Part shown: piece after piece, positions 25,830 through 35,430 of the stretch
Position numbering within the stretch: the first letter of the stretch is position 1
Layout of the letters: each line of letters begins with the position of its first letter
Position numbers and translations under genes: made by a program
Source of the DNA: Clostridia bacterium
Lineage (GTDB): Bacteria; Bacillota; Clostridia; UBA1381
DNA length: 64,000 nucleotides
Direction: 5' to 3'
Assembly: GCA_017415105.1 (NCBI GenBank)
Contig: JAFQJD010000018.1
Coordinates: 62,001-126,000, forward strand
The notes under the pieces: model-generated
Told to the model about the DNA's origin: nothing
Databases searched by the model: none
What the model saw: the letters and a program-made list of their open reading frames with translations, nothing else

Positions 25830-28652
25830 TTATAGTATTTTATTAAGATAATGACCGGTGTAGGATTCTTTGACTTTTGCAACGGCTTCCGGAGTTCCTG
25901 ATGCGACAATTGTTCCGCCACCGTCACCGCCCTCAGGGCCGAGGTCTACGATGTAGTCAGCGGTTTTTATTACATCGAGGTTATGCTCAATTACAATAAC
26001 CGTATTACCTCCCTCAACAAGTCGATCAAGAACATCGATAAGTTTCTTTACATCGTCTGTATGAAGTCCTGTCGTTGGCTCGTCAAGAATATATATTGTT
26101 CTGCCGGTAGACCGTTTTGAAAGTTCTGTTGCAAGCTTTACTCGCTGTGCCTCGCCACCCGAAAGGGTAGTGGAGCTTTGACCGAGCTTTACATAACCAA
26201 GACCTACTTCTGCTATTGTTTCAAGTCTGCGTTGTAGCTTCGGGATATTTTTAAAGAATTCAACTCCTTCATCGACTGTCATTTCGAGCACGTCATATAT
26301 TGATTTACCTTTATACTTAACCTCAAGTGTCTCCCTGTTGTATCGTTTTCCGCGACATACCTCGCAGGGGACATATACATCCGAAAGAAAGTTCATTTCA
26401 ATCTTTACGATACCGTCACCGGTACATGCCTCACACCGTCCGCCCTTGACATTGAAACTGAAACGGCTTGATTTATAACCACGCACCTTTGCCTCATTTG
26501 TAGATGCGAAAACATCACGGATATCTGTGAATAGGTTAGTATATGTTGCAGGGTTTGAACGTGGAGTTCTGCCAATCGGGCTCTGGTTAATATCAATAAC
26601 CTTGTCAAGCTCGTCTATGCCAAGAATTTCTTTGTGTGCTCCTGGATGAGTATTTGCACCGTTAAGCTTGTGTGCAAGGCTCTTATATAAAATTTCATTA
26701 ACCAGTGAGCTTTTACCAGAACCTGATACACCTGTAACACAAGTTAAAACACCGGTGGGGAACTTGACATTGATGTTTTTCAGGTTGTTTTCAGATGCAC
26801 CCTTGACGGTTATCCAGCCTTTTGGCTTACGTCGTGACTTGGGGACAGGAATTTCAAGCTCACCACTTAAATATTTACCCGTAATTGATTCGGGAAAGTC
26901 AGAAAGCTCTTTTGCTGTTCCTTCACCAACGATTTTGCCACCGTGTATTCCTGCACCCGGACCAACATCGACAATGTGGTCTGCGGCAAGCATTGTATCG
27001 GTATCGTGTTCAACCACGATTACGGTGTTGCCAAGGTCACGTAGGTGCTCCAGTGTTCCGATTAGTCTGTCATTATCACGCTGATGCAGACCGATACTCG
27101 GCTCATCAAGAATATACAAAACTCCCGTAAGTCCTGAACCTATCTGTGTTGCAAGACGTATTCTCTGTGCTTCACCGCCCGAAAGTGTTCCTGCAGAACG
27201 TGAAAGGGTGAGATAATCAAGACCCACATCAAGCAAAAACTGCAATCTTGACTTGATTTCCTTTATAATCTGATTTGCAATAATCATTTCACGGTCTGTG
27301 AAAGTGAGCGAATTTATAAACGTCATTTCGTCTTTGACAGACATTAATGTAAATTCATAAATATTCTTTCCGCCGACAGTAACTGCAAGTATTTCATCAT
27401 TAAGACGTGCTCCGTGACACTTAGGACACGTTATATCGCTCATATAACGGCTTATATCACTTCTTGCGTACTCTGATGACGGCTTGTCATATCTGCGTTG
27501 CAGGTTTGTTATAATGCCCTCAAACGGCATTTCATAAGTGCCGTGACCGTATGCACGGCTGTAGTTCATTTTAAGTTTTTCTTCACCCGTACCGTAAAGA
27601 ATGGCATTTTTCGCATCATCCGGTATATCCTTATAAGGAGTGTTTATATCAAATCCATATTTATCGGCAATTGCATTGTATGCCATATATGCAATGCTTG
27701 ACGGGTCTTCATAGTTATTCCAACCGCTGCAACGGATTGCTCCGGTAATCAAAGAAGCATTTTTGTCAACAACAACGAGGTCAGGGTCAATTTTAAACAA
27801 TGCTCCAAGACCGTCGCAGTGCGGGCAGGCACCAAACGGGTTATTGAAAGAGAACAGTCTCGGCTCAAGCTCAGGCATACTGATGCCACACTCATCGCAG
27901 GCGTAGCTTTGCGAAAACTTCATACTTTCTCCGCCTACAACCTCTATCACAACAACATCTCCCGATAATTTCAGTGCAGTTTCAATAGAATCGCTTAAAC
28001 GTGATTCTATATCATCCTTTATTATGAGTCGGTCAATTACAATTTCAATATTGTGCTTAAAAGTTTTTTTCAGTGTTGGCGGTTCTGAAACGTCGTACAT
28101 TTCACCGTCAACCTTCATTCTGACATAACCGCTTTTTTTAGCATTTTCAAATACGTTTTTATGCTCGCCCTTTTTTGCTGTAACAACAGGTGCAAGAATC
28201 TGTATTCTTGACCTTTCAGGCAACTCCATAATTTTATCGGTAATCTGGTCAACTGTCTGTTTCTTTACCTCCTTACCGCACTTCGGGCAGTGGGGGATTC
28301 CTATTCTTGCATATAAAAGTCGCAGATAGTCGTATATCTCGGTTACTGTACCGACTGTAGAACGCGGGTTCTTTGATGTGGTTTTCTGATCAATACTGAT
28401 TGCAGGCGAAAGTCCCTCAATATAATCCACATCGGGCTTGTCCATCTGTCCGAGAAACATTCTTGCATATGAAGAAAGCGACTCAACATATCGTCTTTGT
28501 CCTTCGGCATAGATTGTGTCAAATGCAAGTGAGCTTTTGCCTGAGCCCGAAAGTCCTGTCAGTACAACAAGCTTTTCGCGTGGGATATTAACAGAAATAT
28601 TTTTCAGGTTATGCACACGTGCACCTTGTATTTTTATCTCGTTGTTTTTCAT
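25830..28652 (-). CDS. uvrA: UvrABC excinuclease subunit A
   Basis: The product has 940 residues, the normal length. It is the DNA damage sensor of nucleotide excision repair that loads UvrB. The first ATP-binding half starts with [30 protein letters not shown], has a zinc module with paired CPKC/CDEC motifs, and the ABC signature [12 protein letters not shown]; the second half has [14 protein letters not shown], a second zinc module (CEAC...CEVC) and a second [12 protein letters not shown]. Start ATG is preceded by AGAGGT. It lies 11 bases after the small unknown gene in a uvrB-orf-uvrA operon. Confidence 0.97.
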   Translation of the reverse strand: MKNNEIKIQGARVHNLKNISVNIPREKLVVLTGLSGSGKSSLAFDTIYAEGQRRYVESLSSYARMFLGQMDKPDVDYIEGLSPAISIDQKTTSKNPRSTVGTVTEIYDYLRLLYARIGIPHCPKCGKEVKKQTVDQITDKIMELPERSRIQILAPVVTAKKGEHKNVFENAKKSGYVRMKVDGEMYDVSEPPTLKKTFKHNIEIVIDRLIIKDDIESRLSDSIETALKLSGDVVVIEVVGGESMKFSQSYACDECGISMPELEPRLFSFNNPFGACPHCDGLGALFKIDPDLVVVDKNASLITGAIRCSGWNNYEDPSSIAYMAYNAIADKYGFDINTPYKDIPDDAKNAILYGTGEEKLKMNYSRAYGHGTYEMPFEGIITNLQRRYDKPSSEYARSDISRYMSDITCPKCHGARLNDEILAVTVGGKNIYEFTLMSVKDEMTFINSLTFTDREMIIANQIIKEIKSRLQFLLDVGLDYLTLSRSAGTLSGGEAQRIRLATQIGSGLTGVLYILDEPSIGLHQRDNDRLIGTLEHLRDLGNTVIVVEHDTDTMLAADHIVDVGPGAGIHGGKIVGEGTAKELSDFPESITGKYLSGELEIPVPKSRRKPKGWITVKGASENNLKNINVKFPTGVLTCVTGVSGSGKSSLVNEILYKSLAHKLNGANTHPGAHKEILGIDELDKVIDINQSPIGRTPRSNPATYTNLFTDIRDVFASTNEAKVRGYKSSRFSFNVKGGRCEACTGDGIVKIEMNFLSDVYVPCEVCRGKRYNRETLEVKYKGKSIYDVLEMTVDEGVEFFKNIPKLQRRLETIAEVGLGYVKLGQSSTTLSGGEAQRVKLATELSKRSTGRTIYILDEPTTGLHTDDVKKLIDVLDRLVEGGNTVIVIEHNLDVIKTADYIVDLGPEGGDGGGTIVASGTPEAVAKVKESYTGHYLNKIL

Positions 28653-28663
28653 TTTCTACCTCT

Positions 28664-29044
28664 TTAATTTATATAAAATGTACCTGTTTCGTTACGCCTT
28701 TTAAGCGTTTCACGTTTAAAACCCATCATTCGTTCTTTGTCGGCTGTCATTGCAGCTTCAAAGAGGAATTTAACGATGTCATTTTCGCAATACAGTAATT
28801 CAGCTGTGTTTGTTATTTCTACACGGTCGCTTTCGTCAAAATTACGTATATCAATAATTTCAGCTTTTACACCAAGATTAAGAAAGAGAGCTTCCTCTGT
28901 ATCACGAAAATCTTCTTCGGGAGTATTAACGTCAGCAAAACAGATAAACTCAAGTGCTTCATCCTCGTAGAGATAAAGCACAGGAGTGAGTATTCTGTCA
29001 AGTATAATATTAACTGCATCAGTAAGTGTTACTTCATCAATCAT
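28664..29044 (-). CDS. Uncharacterised 126-residue protein between uvrB and uvrA
   Basis: The ATG at 29044 overlaps the uvrB stop codon (ATGATTGA), so translation is coupled. It is soluble, acidic and mixed alpha/beta, with hydrophobic strands ([28 protein letters not shown]) and a basic C-terminal tail ([13 protein letters not shown]). The fold might be nucleotidyltransferase-like, but the GSxxxG...DxD motif is missing. I do not recognise a family. Its fixed place inside a repair operon suggests a DNA-repair-linked or merely translationally coupled role. Confidence 0.7.
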   Translation of the reverse strand: MIDEVTLTDAVNIILDRILTPVLYLYEDEALEFICFADVNTPEEDFRDTEEALFLNLGVKAEIIDIRNFDESDRVEITNTAELLYCENDIVKFLFEAAMTADKERMMGFKRETLKRRNETGTFYIN

Positions 29045-30998
29045 TTTCAAGATATTCCTTTTCAATTCGTTTTATTGCATCTCTGTACTGTGCCGCTTTT
29101 TCAAATTCGAGGTTTTCTGCAGCGTTAAGCATCATAGCCTCAAGCTCTGCAATCTGTGCACGTATATCAGTTGCTGTGTGGCTGATTTCTGACTTGACAG
29201 CTTCCATAGGCTCTAAGATTTCACGTATGTCCTTCTTGATTGTTTTAGGCACAATACCGTGTTCTTCGTTAAATGCAATCTGCAGACTGCGACGGCGGTT
29301 TGTTTCATCAATCGCACGTTGCATTGAGCCGGTAACGGTATCAGCATACATAACCACACGTCCCTCGGCATTTCGTGCCGCACGTCCGATTGTCTGAATG
29401 AGTGACATCTCGCTACGCAAAAAGCCTTCCTTGTCAGCGTCCAAAATTGCAACAAGAGCTACCTCCGGAATGTCAAGACCTTCACGCAAAAGGTTTATTC
29501 CGACGAGCACGTCATATACTCCAAGTCGCAAATCCTTGATTATTTCGGTACGTTCAATAGTTTTGATTTCAGAGTGCATATATGTCACCTTGATGCCGAT
29601 TTCTTTCAGATAATCGGTAAGGTCCTCTGCCATTTTCTTTGTAAGAGTGGTAACGAGTGTACGCATACCTTTTTCAGTGACAGACTGTATCTCCGATATC
29701 AAATCATCAATCTGATGGTTTGTCGGTTTGATTTCAATGACCGGGTCAAGAAGTCCTGTCGGGCGTATAACCTGTTCAGCAACAACAGTTGAGTGTTCTT
29801 TTTCATATTCGCCCGGAGTTGCACTTGTAAAGATGACGCTTGAAAGCCTTTTTTCAAACTCGTCAAATTTCAACGGTCTGTTATCAAATGCACTTGGCAG
29901 ACGGAATCCGTATTTGACAAGTGTTTCTTTTCTTGCACGGTCGCCGTTATACATACCACGTACCTGTGGCAGAGTAACGTGCGATTCATCTATTATCATA
30001 AGATAATCATCAGGAAAATAGTCAAGCAAAGTGTAGGGGGCAGAACCCTCGCTGCGTCCGCTTATGTGACGCGAATAGTTTTCAATACCCTGACAGAATC
30101 CGATTTCCTGCATCATTTCAAGGTCGTAAAGTGTCCTCTGTTCAATTCTCTGTGCCTCAATAAGTAAATCACGTTCTTTGAAGTACTTTACACGTTCGTG
30201 CATTTCTTCTTCAATGGCTGCCATTGCGAGCATCATTTTCTCTGCTGTTGTAACGTAGTGTGATGCAGGCATAATAACAACGTGTTTATATATACCCACA
30301 ACCTCTCCGGTAACGACATTGATTTCGCAAATTCGTTCAATTTCATCACCAAAGAATTCGACACGCAGTGCGTTTTCACCATTGTTTGACGGAAAAATCT
30401 CAACAACGTCACCACGCACACGGAATTTGTTACGCACAAAGTTAATATCGTTTCTTTCGTACTGCATCTCAACAAGCTTTTTCAGAATTTCGTCACGGTC
30501 ACGTTCCATACCGACACGAAGCGAAAGCATCATATTCTTGTAGTCGTCCGGATCACCAAGACCGTATATGCATGATACACTCGAAACTATAAGAACGTCC
30601 TTTCTTTCAAACAACGCAAATGTTGCACTGTGACGAAGCTTATCGAGGTTTTCGTTTGTCATTGCATCTTTTTCTATATAGGTATCGGTCTGCGGTAGAT
30701 AAGCCTCCGGCTGATAATAGTCATAATAGCTCACGAAGAACTCAACACAGTTATTAGGAAAGAACTCCTTAAACTCACTGCATAGCTGTGCGGCAAGTGT
30801 TTTGTTGTGTGCAAGAACAATTGTTGGCTTGTTGACCGATGCAATAATGTTTGCCATAGTAAAAGTTTTACCGGAGCCGGTAACGCCTAATAGTGTCTGA
30901 AACTTTTCACCGCTCTTGAGTCCATTAACAAGCTTTTCTATAGCTTGTGGCTGATCTCCTGAGGGTGCAAAAGGGGATACGAGTTCAAATTTTTCCAC
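29037..30998 (-). CDS. uvrB: UvrABC excinuclease subunit B
   Basis: The start is GTG 30998 because GGAGGT lies seven bases ahead; an ATG 15 bases further upstream is part of the ribosome-site region. The product has 653 residues. It is a DEAD-like helicase core that verifies DNA damage and hands over to UvrC. Walker A is G38-V-T-G-S-G-K-T45, then [12 protein letters not shown] (beta-hairpin), [51 protein letters not shown], and a C-terminal UvrB/UvrC motif from about 610. It is the first gene of the operon. Confidence 0.97.
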   Translation of the reverse strand: MEKFELVSPFAPSGDQPQAIEKLVNGLKSGEKFQTLLGVTGSGKTFTMANIIASVNKPTIVLAHNKTLAAQLCSEFKEFFPNNCVEFFVSYYDYYQPEAYLPQTDTYIEKDAMTNENLDKLRHSATFALFERKDVLIVSSVSCIYGLGDPDDYKNMMLSLRVGMERDRDEILKKLVEMQYERNDINFVRNKFRVRGDVVEIFPSNNGENALRVEFFGDEIERICEINVVTGEVVGIYKHVVIMPASHYVTTAEKMMLAMAAIEEEMHERVKYFKERDLLIEAQRIEQRTLYDLEMMQEIGFCQGIENYSRHISGRSEGSAPYTLLDYFPDDYLMIIDESHVTLPQVRGMYNGDRARKETLVKYGFRLPSAFDNRPLKFDEFEKRLSSVIFTSATPGEYEKEHSTVVAEQVIRPTGLLDPVIEIKPTNHQIDDLISEIQSVTEKGMRTLVTTLTKKMAEDLTDYLKEIGIKVTYMHSEIKTIERTEIIKDLRLGVYDVLVGINLLREGLDIPEVALVAILDADKEGFLRSEMSLIQTIGRAARNAEGRVVMYADTVTGSMQRAIDETNRRRSLQIAFNEEHGIVPKTIKKDIREILEPMEAVKSEISHTATDIRAQIAELEAMMLNAAENLEFEKAAQYRDAIKRIEKEYLEND

Positions 30999-31030
30999 AG
31001 CAAACACCTCCATAAATATGTACTCTTATA

Positions 31031-31059
31031 ATTTTACCAAAAATCGTTCAGAAATGCAA
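31031..31059 (-). promoter_or_regulatory. Candidate promoter of the uvrB operon
   Basis: On the minus strand TTGCAT (31059-31054) and TAAAAT (31036-31031) are 17 bases apart, about 30 bases before the GTG start. No full LexA box is seen. Confidence 0.5.
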
Positions 31060-31101
31060 TACAAAAACAACAAAAATATTATTTACCACCGCTAAATGTT
31101 A

Positions 31102-31130
31102 TTGACAAAACGGGAATAATATGTTATACT
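31102..31130 (+). promoter_or_regulatory. Promoter of tRNA-Ser
   Basis: TTGACA (31102-31107) and TATACT (31125-31130) are 17 bases apart, ending 12 bases before the tRNA. Confidence 0.85.
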
Positions 31131-31142
31131 GATTAGAGTTAC

Positions 31143-31232
31143 GGAGAGGTGGCCGAGTGGTCGAAGGCGCAGCATTGGAAATGCTGTAGCGGGGTAACTC
31201 GCTCGTGGGTTCGAATCCCATCCTCTCCTCCA
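31143..31232 (+). tRNA. tRNA-Ser (anticodon GGA), long variable arm, CCA encoded
   Basis: The 90-base sequence folds with acceptor GGAGAGG/CCTCTCC, D arm with GGCCGAGTGGTCGAAGGC, anticodon stem-loop CAGCA-TTGGAAA-TGCTG (GGA), a long variable arm typical of serine, and T arm GTGGG-TTCGAAT-CCCAT. The discriminator base is U, followed by encoded CCA. Most bacterial tRNA-Ser have G at that position. Confidence 0.93.
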
Positions 31233-31355
31233 AAAAATAAACCTAAAATGGCTTGGTTGTGCGATTTTATAATGTGAGATGGTGCTTTAATGAAATTCTC
31301 ACAAAATAAATTATGATACCGAATATCGGTATTTATCGGTACTTATTGCTACTTT

Positions 31356-31379
31356 TGGCAGTCAAAATGGCAGTCAAAA
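31356..31379. repeat. Tandem 12-bp direct repeat
   Basis: TGGCAGTCAAAA occurs twice back to back (31356-31367, 31368-31379). Such short repeats near a tRNA 3' end can be integrase arm sites; this is conjecture. Confidence 0.65.
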
Positions 31380-31446
31380 TTCAAGAAATTTTACCACGTA
31401 AACATATAAATTATTCCTTTAAAAGAAAACATAATCGTAAAAAATA

Positions 31447-31484
31447 GGGTAGAGAATTCGATTTTTCTCTACCCTTAAATTTTT
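31447..31484 (+). terminator. Orphan terminator-like hairpin
   Basis: GGGTAGAGAA (31447-31456) pairs exactly with 31465-31474 across an eight-base loop, followed by TTAAATTTTT. No gene lies immediately upstream other than tRNA-Ser 215 bases back, so it may be a leftover of a lost gene or a late tRNA terminator. Confidence 0.6.
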
Positions 31485-31534
31485 AGCAGTTACTTCTGCA
31501 CTCGAATGGGTTTTTAGTTATTTAGTTGGCGAAT

Positions 31535-31594
31535 TATAGAAATGACGTATGGCGCGAACTGTTTAAAACATGGAACCACACCAACGAAAAGTAA
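31535..31594 (+). pseudogene. 3' relic of a capA-like gene
   Basis: The frame ending at TAA 31592-31594 reads DVWRELFKTWNHTNEK (31544-31591). The intact capA-like protein just downstream ends DMWRGLIKTWNHTNEK. Thirteen of 16 residues match and the stop codon aligns. Nothing capA-like is visible upstream of about 31535, so only the tail survives of a former tandem copy. Confidence 0.8.
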
Positions 31595-31607
31595 TAAGCA
31601 TACACTT

Positions 31608-31638
31608 TTTTCCTGTTTTGGGTGCATTTTTTCTTGTT
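31608..31638. promoter_or_regulatory. Direct-repeat operator at the capA promoter
   Basis: TTTTCCTGTT (31608-31617) and TTTTCTTGTT (31629-31638) are offset by exactly 21 bases, nine of ten bases matching. The second copy overlaps the -35 box. The spacing is that of AraC-family half-sites. Confidence 0.55.
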
Positions 31639-31662
31639 CTGCATATTCTTTTTTGATATTAT
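31634..31662 (+). promoter_or_regulatory. Promoter of the capA-like gene
   Basis: TTGTTC (31634-31639) and TATTAT (31657-31662) have a 17-base spacer. The sequence from GGTGCA (31621) through TGCA (31640-31643) is nearly identical to the promoter at 40231-40253. Confidence 0.6.
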
Positions 31663-31698
31663 AAAATTAATAGAATTGTACAAAGCGAGGTTTCGGGT

Positions 31699-32793
31699 AT
31701 GAAAACATTATTATTGGGAGATTTATCACCGACACAAGTTACAGAGCCGTTTTTTCAGAATGGCGATACACAAGCATTGTTATCAGATGCAGTATCTTTA
31801 TTTGATGGCAATGATTTTATATTAGTAAATCTTGAATGTGCATTGACTGACTGTGAACAGGAAATAAAGAAAATAGGTCCGGCGCTTAAATCCGGCAAGG
31901 GTACGGCAACAACACTGAAAAAACTCAATGTTGACTGTTGTGGTCTTAGCAATAACCACATTTTTGATTTCGGCAAAAAAGGCGTACAGGATACAATAGA
32001 GGCTCTTAGTGATGTCGGGATAGCATATACAGGCTTTGGTGACAGCTACGAAGATTCGAGAAAAAACCATATTGTTAAAAAGGACGGAGAACGTGTATGC
32101 GTTATTGCAGTATGTGAGCACGAATATTCTTTTGCACTTCCGGACAGAATGGGTTCAAGACCGTTTGATGAGTATAATACAATTGAGGACATAAGAGCCG
32201 CAAAAGTAGAAAATGACAGGGTTATTGTCACATATCATGGCGGTAAGGAATACTGTCGGTATCCGTCACCAAGGCTTCACAAGGCCTGCCGTGCAATGAT
32301 AAGAGCAGGTGCGGATGTTGTATTATGTCAGCACAGCCATTGTATCGGATGCTATGAGGAGTATGAGGGCGGACACATCCTTTACGGACAGGGGAACTTT
32401 CATTTCGTAAAGCCGGCAGGAATAAACACGCCCGAAGGCTGGGAAAGCTCGCTTGCAGTCAAATATGACACAAAAACCAATGAAATTGAATTTATTCCTA
32501 TGGTTACATATGAAAATAAAGGAATGACACTTGCAAAGGGCGAGGAAAAGGATAATATTTTAAAGGCGTTTGAAGCACGTAATGCCGAGCTTGCAAACGG
32601 TGAATGGGAAGCAAAATGGCACGAGTTCTGTCTTTCAGACAAGGATTTCTATTTTGATGTAATCAAAAACGCCTGCAAACCCGATTCAACAGAGCTTGAT
32701 CTTCAATTTTTTGCGGCATGCCTTACTTGTGAAGCACACACAGATATGTGGCGTGGGCTTATAAAGACATGGAACCACACAAACGAAAAATAA
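31699..32793 (+). CDS. CapA-family metallophosphoesterase-like protein
   Basis: The product has 364 residues and no signal peptide. It belongs to the CapA/PgsA family of calcineurin-like folds: GDLSPTQV at the start, NLECALTD, GLSNNHIFDFGKKGVQDTIEAL, then VIVTYHGGKEY, VLCQHSHCIGCYEEYEGGHILYGQGNFHF carrying the His metal ligands. The family is named for polyglutamate capsule synthesis but many cytoplasmic members sit in sugar or cell-wall clusters with no proven activity. Here it opens a run with a serine hydrolase and shares a promoter element with nagA and the secreted enzymes, so a glycan-related phosphoesterase or hydrolase role is more likely than capsule synthesis. Confidence 0.8.
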   Translation: MKTLLLGDLSPTQVTEPFFQNGDTQALLSDAVSLFDGNDFILVNLECALTDCEQEIKKIGPALKSGKGTATTLKKLNVDCCGLSNNHIFDFGKKGVQDTIEALSDVGIAYTGFGDSYEDSRKNHIVKKDGERVCVIAVCEHEYSFALPDRMGSRPFDEYNTIEDIRAAKVENDRVIVTYHGGKEYCRYPSPRLHKACRAMIRAGADVVLCQHSHCIGCYEEYEGGHILYGQGNFHFVKPAGINTPEGWESSLAVKYDTKTNEIEFIPMVTYENKGMTLAKGEEKDNILKAFEARNAELANGEWEAKWHEFCLSDKDFYFDVIKNACKPDSTELDLQFFAACLTCEAHTDMWRGLIKTWNHTNEK

Positions 32794-32807
32794 AACGGAG
32801 TATCTAT

Positions 32808-34286
32808 ATGAACTATTCGACACCTGAAAAAGAGGGTATTAAATCATCATATATAAAAGAATACATAAAAAAGCTTGAGGAGTACAATCTGTCAACGCAC
32901 AGTCTTGTGATAATGCGTCATGGAAAAGTTATTTTTGAGCATTACTGGGCACCGTTTCACAAGGATTATCTGCACCGAATGTATTCGGTAACCAAGAGTT
33001 TTGTTGCACTTGCAATAGGCTTTTTGGAGCAGGACGGTAAGATAAATCTTGATGATAAGATAGCAAAATATTTTCCGGAAGAGATTAAAAATCAACTGAA
33101 TAAATATATGCATAATCAGTCAATCCGCGATATGCTTATGATGTCAACGGCAATTCCTGTGCGTTACTGGCTATACCCGAGAATTGATGACAGAGTACAG
33201 TTTTATTTTGAGAATGATACAAAGACTTACCGTCCGGCAGGTACAACCTTTGAATATGACAGTGAAGGTTCATTTATAATGGGTGCATTAGTAGAACGTG
33301 TGACGGGTAAAACACTTATGGAATATCTGCGTGAGAAGTGTCTTGACAAAATAGGCTTTTCTGAGGAAGCATATATGCTCAAATGCCCGGGGGGACACTC
33401 GTGGGGTGATTCGGCACTTATCTGTACCTCACACGACCTTGCTCTTGCTGCACAGTTTACATTAAACGGTGGAAAATGGAATGGCGAGCAACTCCTGAAT
33501 GAGAATTATGTAAAAACTGCCACATCAAAGCTTATTGACAACAATGTTGAGGGTATGGTATCATACAAAAGCTTTGGTTACGGCTATCAGTTCTGGAGAA
33601 CATATGATAACTCATATTTCTTTAACGGTATGGGCTGTCAGTTTGCAATATGCACACCTGATAAGGATATGGTAATGGTATATACCGGTGATAATCAGAG
33701 TAAAATCCCTGACCTTGCAAAGGATGTTGTAATAAGAAACTACTTTGAAATGATTGTGCGTAAGGTAGAGGATAAAGAGCTTTCCGATATTGGTGAAAAC
33801 GAAGAACTCAAAGAGTATGCAAAACCACTTGAGCTTGCAACTGCAAGAGGAGATAAATATAAGCCGATGCAGGACAAGATAAACGGTGTAACATACAAAA
33901 TAGACGATAATAAGAACGGTATCACAGAGTGGAAGCTTCACTTTGATGGCAATAAAGGCAAAATCTGTTACAAAAATGCACAGGGCTATAAAGAAATCCC
34001 GTTTGGAATGTGCGAAAACGAGTTTTCACAATTCCCAGAGGAGGGGTATGCCGGAGAGATTGGCTCAGTTAAAGGAGACAGGCTGTATGAATGTGCATCA
34101 TCTGCGGCGTGGGTAAGTGATAATCAGCTTTTTATAAAGGTGCAGATAATAGATATATATTTCGGTAGGCTTAACATCACAGTCGGTTTTAATGATGATG
34201 GAAAAATGGGTGTCTATATGAACAAAACTGCTGAGGATTTCCTTGACGAATATCAGGGATATCTATGCGGAACGCCGATGGAATAA
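32808..34286 (+). CDS. Serine hydrolase of the class C beta-lactamase family
   Basis: The start is ATG 32808 after ACGGAG, 14 bases behind the capA-like stop; the product has 492 residues. The SxxK motif is S60-V-T-K63 in YSVTKSFVALAIGFLEQDGKINLDD, and YDSEGSFIMGALVERVTGKTL supplies the tyrosine motif. The last 130 residues are a beta-rich extension. There is no signal peptide, so it acts in the cytoplasm. Members are esterases, amidases or D-aminopeptidases; true antibiotic resistance is unlikely. With the CapA-like partner it may deacylate imported saccharides; this is inference. Confidence 0.85.
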   Translation: MNYSTPEKEGIKSSYIKEYIKKLEEYNLSTHSLVIMRHGKVIFEHYWAPFHKDYLHRMYSVTKSFVALAIGFLEQDGKINLDDKIAKYFPEEIKNQLNKYMHNQSIRDMLMMSTAIPVRYWLYPRIDDRVQFYFENDTKTYRPAGTTFEYDSEGSFIMGALVERVTGKTLMEYLREKCLDKIGFSEEAYMLKCPGGHSWGDSALICTSHDLALAAQFTLNGGKWNGEQLLNENYVKTATSKLIDNNVEGMVSYKSFGYGYQFWRTYDNSYFFNGMGCQFAICTPDKDMVMVYTGDNQSKIPDLAKDVVIRNYFEMIVRKVEDKELSDIGENEELKEYAKPLELATARGDKYKPMQDKINGVTYKIDDNKNGITEWKLHFDGNKGKICYKNAQGYKEIPFGMCENEFSQFPEEGYAGEIGSVKGDRLYECASSAAWVSDNQLFIKVQIIDIYFGRLNITVGFNDDGKMGVYMNKTAEDFLDEYQGYLCGTPME

Positions 34287-34412
34287 ATGGAGAATTTGAA
34301 AAATGTATCGGAAATTTTGGCCGCATACATTTTGGATAATCCAATAAATTTCGCCAAATATGGAAAATAAGTAAAAAAATATGTAAAATACGTACGGATT
34401 ATAACAAAAACA

Positions 34413-34442
34413 TTTACAAAATATTTTGTGTAATGATATAAT
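34413..34442 (+). promoter_or_regulatory. Promoter of the AraC-family gene
   Basis: TTTACA (34413-34418) and TATAAT (34437-34442) have an 18-base spacer and a TGA extension. It lacks the TTTTCTTGTT element seen at the three other promoters. Confidence 0.65.
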
Positions 34443-34493
34443 TAAAATAAGAGTTGTGACGGTTTGATAAAGATTTGAGAAGGAGAAAATGCT

Positions 34494-35318
34494 ATGGAAA
34501 TAATTCATGGAAATGACTATGGCGAAATGGGCTGCAGGGTTATGACTCATCACCCTTGTGTGCTCCCGCTTCAGTGGCATGAAAATTATGAACTATGTGA
34601 GCTTATGAATAAGCCATGCCGTTTTTTGGTTGACGGTCAGTATATTGATGCTCAAAAGGGAGATATTCTTTGTATTCCCGAAAGAGATGTGCATGGATAT
34701 TTCGTTGATGCAGAAGAAACAAAGTTCCGCATAATTCAGTTCTCGACAAAAATATTTCTAAACACAAATTTTTCTATCAAACCGATAAAAGCACATATAA
34801 CAGCGGGTGAAATAGATGCAATTGCGGGACTTCGTGAGAAGATTGACCATCTGACCGCAATTCTTGAAAAAGAAAGTCGTGGCTCAGAGATAAAAAACAA
34901 TCCGTTTTTCTCAATGGTTTGTGAATCAATCTATTTTCTTCTCATGCGTCATTTCCCTGCCGAAGGCGACCGGAAAATATCGCGTTTTGATCGCGAATTG
35001 TTCTTTAAGGTTATCGAATATGTGAATAATCATTATATGGAGGATGTAAATATCAATTCAGTTGCGGAGCAGATGTGTATTTCAAGAAACCGTCTTGTGA
35101 GAATGTTTGAATTATATTCGGGCAGATCACTCAAATATTATATTGATGAGCTTCGTATAGCCCATGCGAACAGGCTGTTAAATCAGGGTAGCAATGTAAC
35201 TGAAGCGGCAATAGGCAGCGGTTATCAGTGTATACGCACATTTAATAATGTATATAAAACCCATATGGGGTTAACTCCGTCAGAATATATAAAAGTGCAC
35301 GTTAAAAATAAGGTTTGA
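34494..35318 (+). CDS. AraC-family transcriptional regulator
   Basis: The product has 274 residues. Residues 1-150 are a cupin-type sensor domain (HENYELCELMNKPCRFLVDG, GDILCIPERDVHGYFVD). Residues about 170-270 hold two helix-turn-helix motifs: MEDVNINSVAEQMCISRNRLVRMFELYSG and VTEAAIGSGYQCIRTFNNVYKTHMGLTPSEYI. Such proteins sense a sugar and activate promoters through direct repeats. The location between the capA pair and nagA, and the 21-base repeats overlapping -35 boxes at 31.6, 35.4 and 40.2 kb, make it the likely regulator of the cluster. The start follows GAAGGAG. Confidence 0.9.
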   Translation: MEIIHGNDYGEMGCRVMTHHPCVLPLQWHENYELCELMNKPCRFLVDGQYIDAQKGDILCIPERDVHGYFVDAEETKFRIIQFSTKIFLNTNFSIKPIKAHITAGEIDAIAGLREKIDHLTAILEKESRGSEIKNNPFFSMVCESIYFLLMRHFPAEGDRKISRFDRELFFKVIEYVNNHYMEDVNINSVAEQMCISRNRLVRMFELYSGRSLKYYIDELRIAHANRLLNQGSNVTEAAIGSGYQCIRTFNNVYKTHMGLTPSEYIKVHVKNKV

Positions 35319-35349
35319 TGATTTGACGGTATTAAATGTGCTGTGCAAA

Positions 35350-35380
35350 AATTCCGGTTTTGTGACTGAATTTTCTTGTT
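35350..35380. promoter_or_regulatory. Direct-repeat operator at the nagA promoter
   Basis: AATTCCGGTT (35350-35359) and TTTTCTTGTT (35371-35380) are offset by 21 bases; six of ten bases match and the second copy is identical to the elements at 31629 and 40239. Confidence 0.5.
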
Positions 35381-35404
35381 TAGCCAATTTAGCTGTGCTA
35401 TAAT
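35376..35404 (+). promoter_or_regulatory. Promoter of nagA-nagB
   Basis: TTGTTT (35376-35381) and TATAAT (35399-35404) have a 17-base spacer; the spacer shares AATTTA and GCTNTG with the 40.2-kb promoter. Confidence 0.7.
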
Positions 35405-35430
35405 GTACGAAACAGAGGTAAGAAATTGAA

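Larger units (their letters stand above)
31233..31698. other. Gene-free stretch of 466 bases with scar-like features
   Basis: No open frame of note is present. It holds, in order: AT-rich sequence just after tRNA-Ser; paired TATCGGTA copies near 31324-31342; a tandem 12-base repeat (31356-31379); an orphan terminator-like hairpin (31447-31484); a decayed 3' end of a capA-like gene (31535-31594); and the promoter region of the intact capA-like gene. The mixture suggests past insertion, deletion or duplication next to the tRNA. No integrase or attachment core could be proved. Confidence 0.6.

Noticed and set aside
25830-28652. Plus-strand open frames inside uvrA and uvrB
   Set aside because: They lie wholly within conserved repair genes on the opposite strand and have no ribosome sites.
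31037-31060. LexA box at the uvrB promoter
   Set aside because: Only a GAAC half-site is present; the GTTC partner at the right spacing is missing.
32808-34286. Antibiotic-resistance beta-lactamase
   Set aside because: The SxxK fold is shared, but there is no export signal and the context is glycan metabolism.
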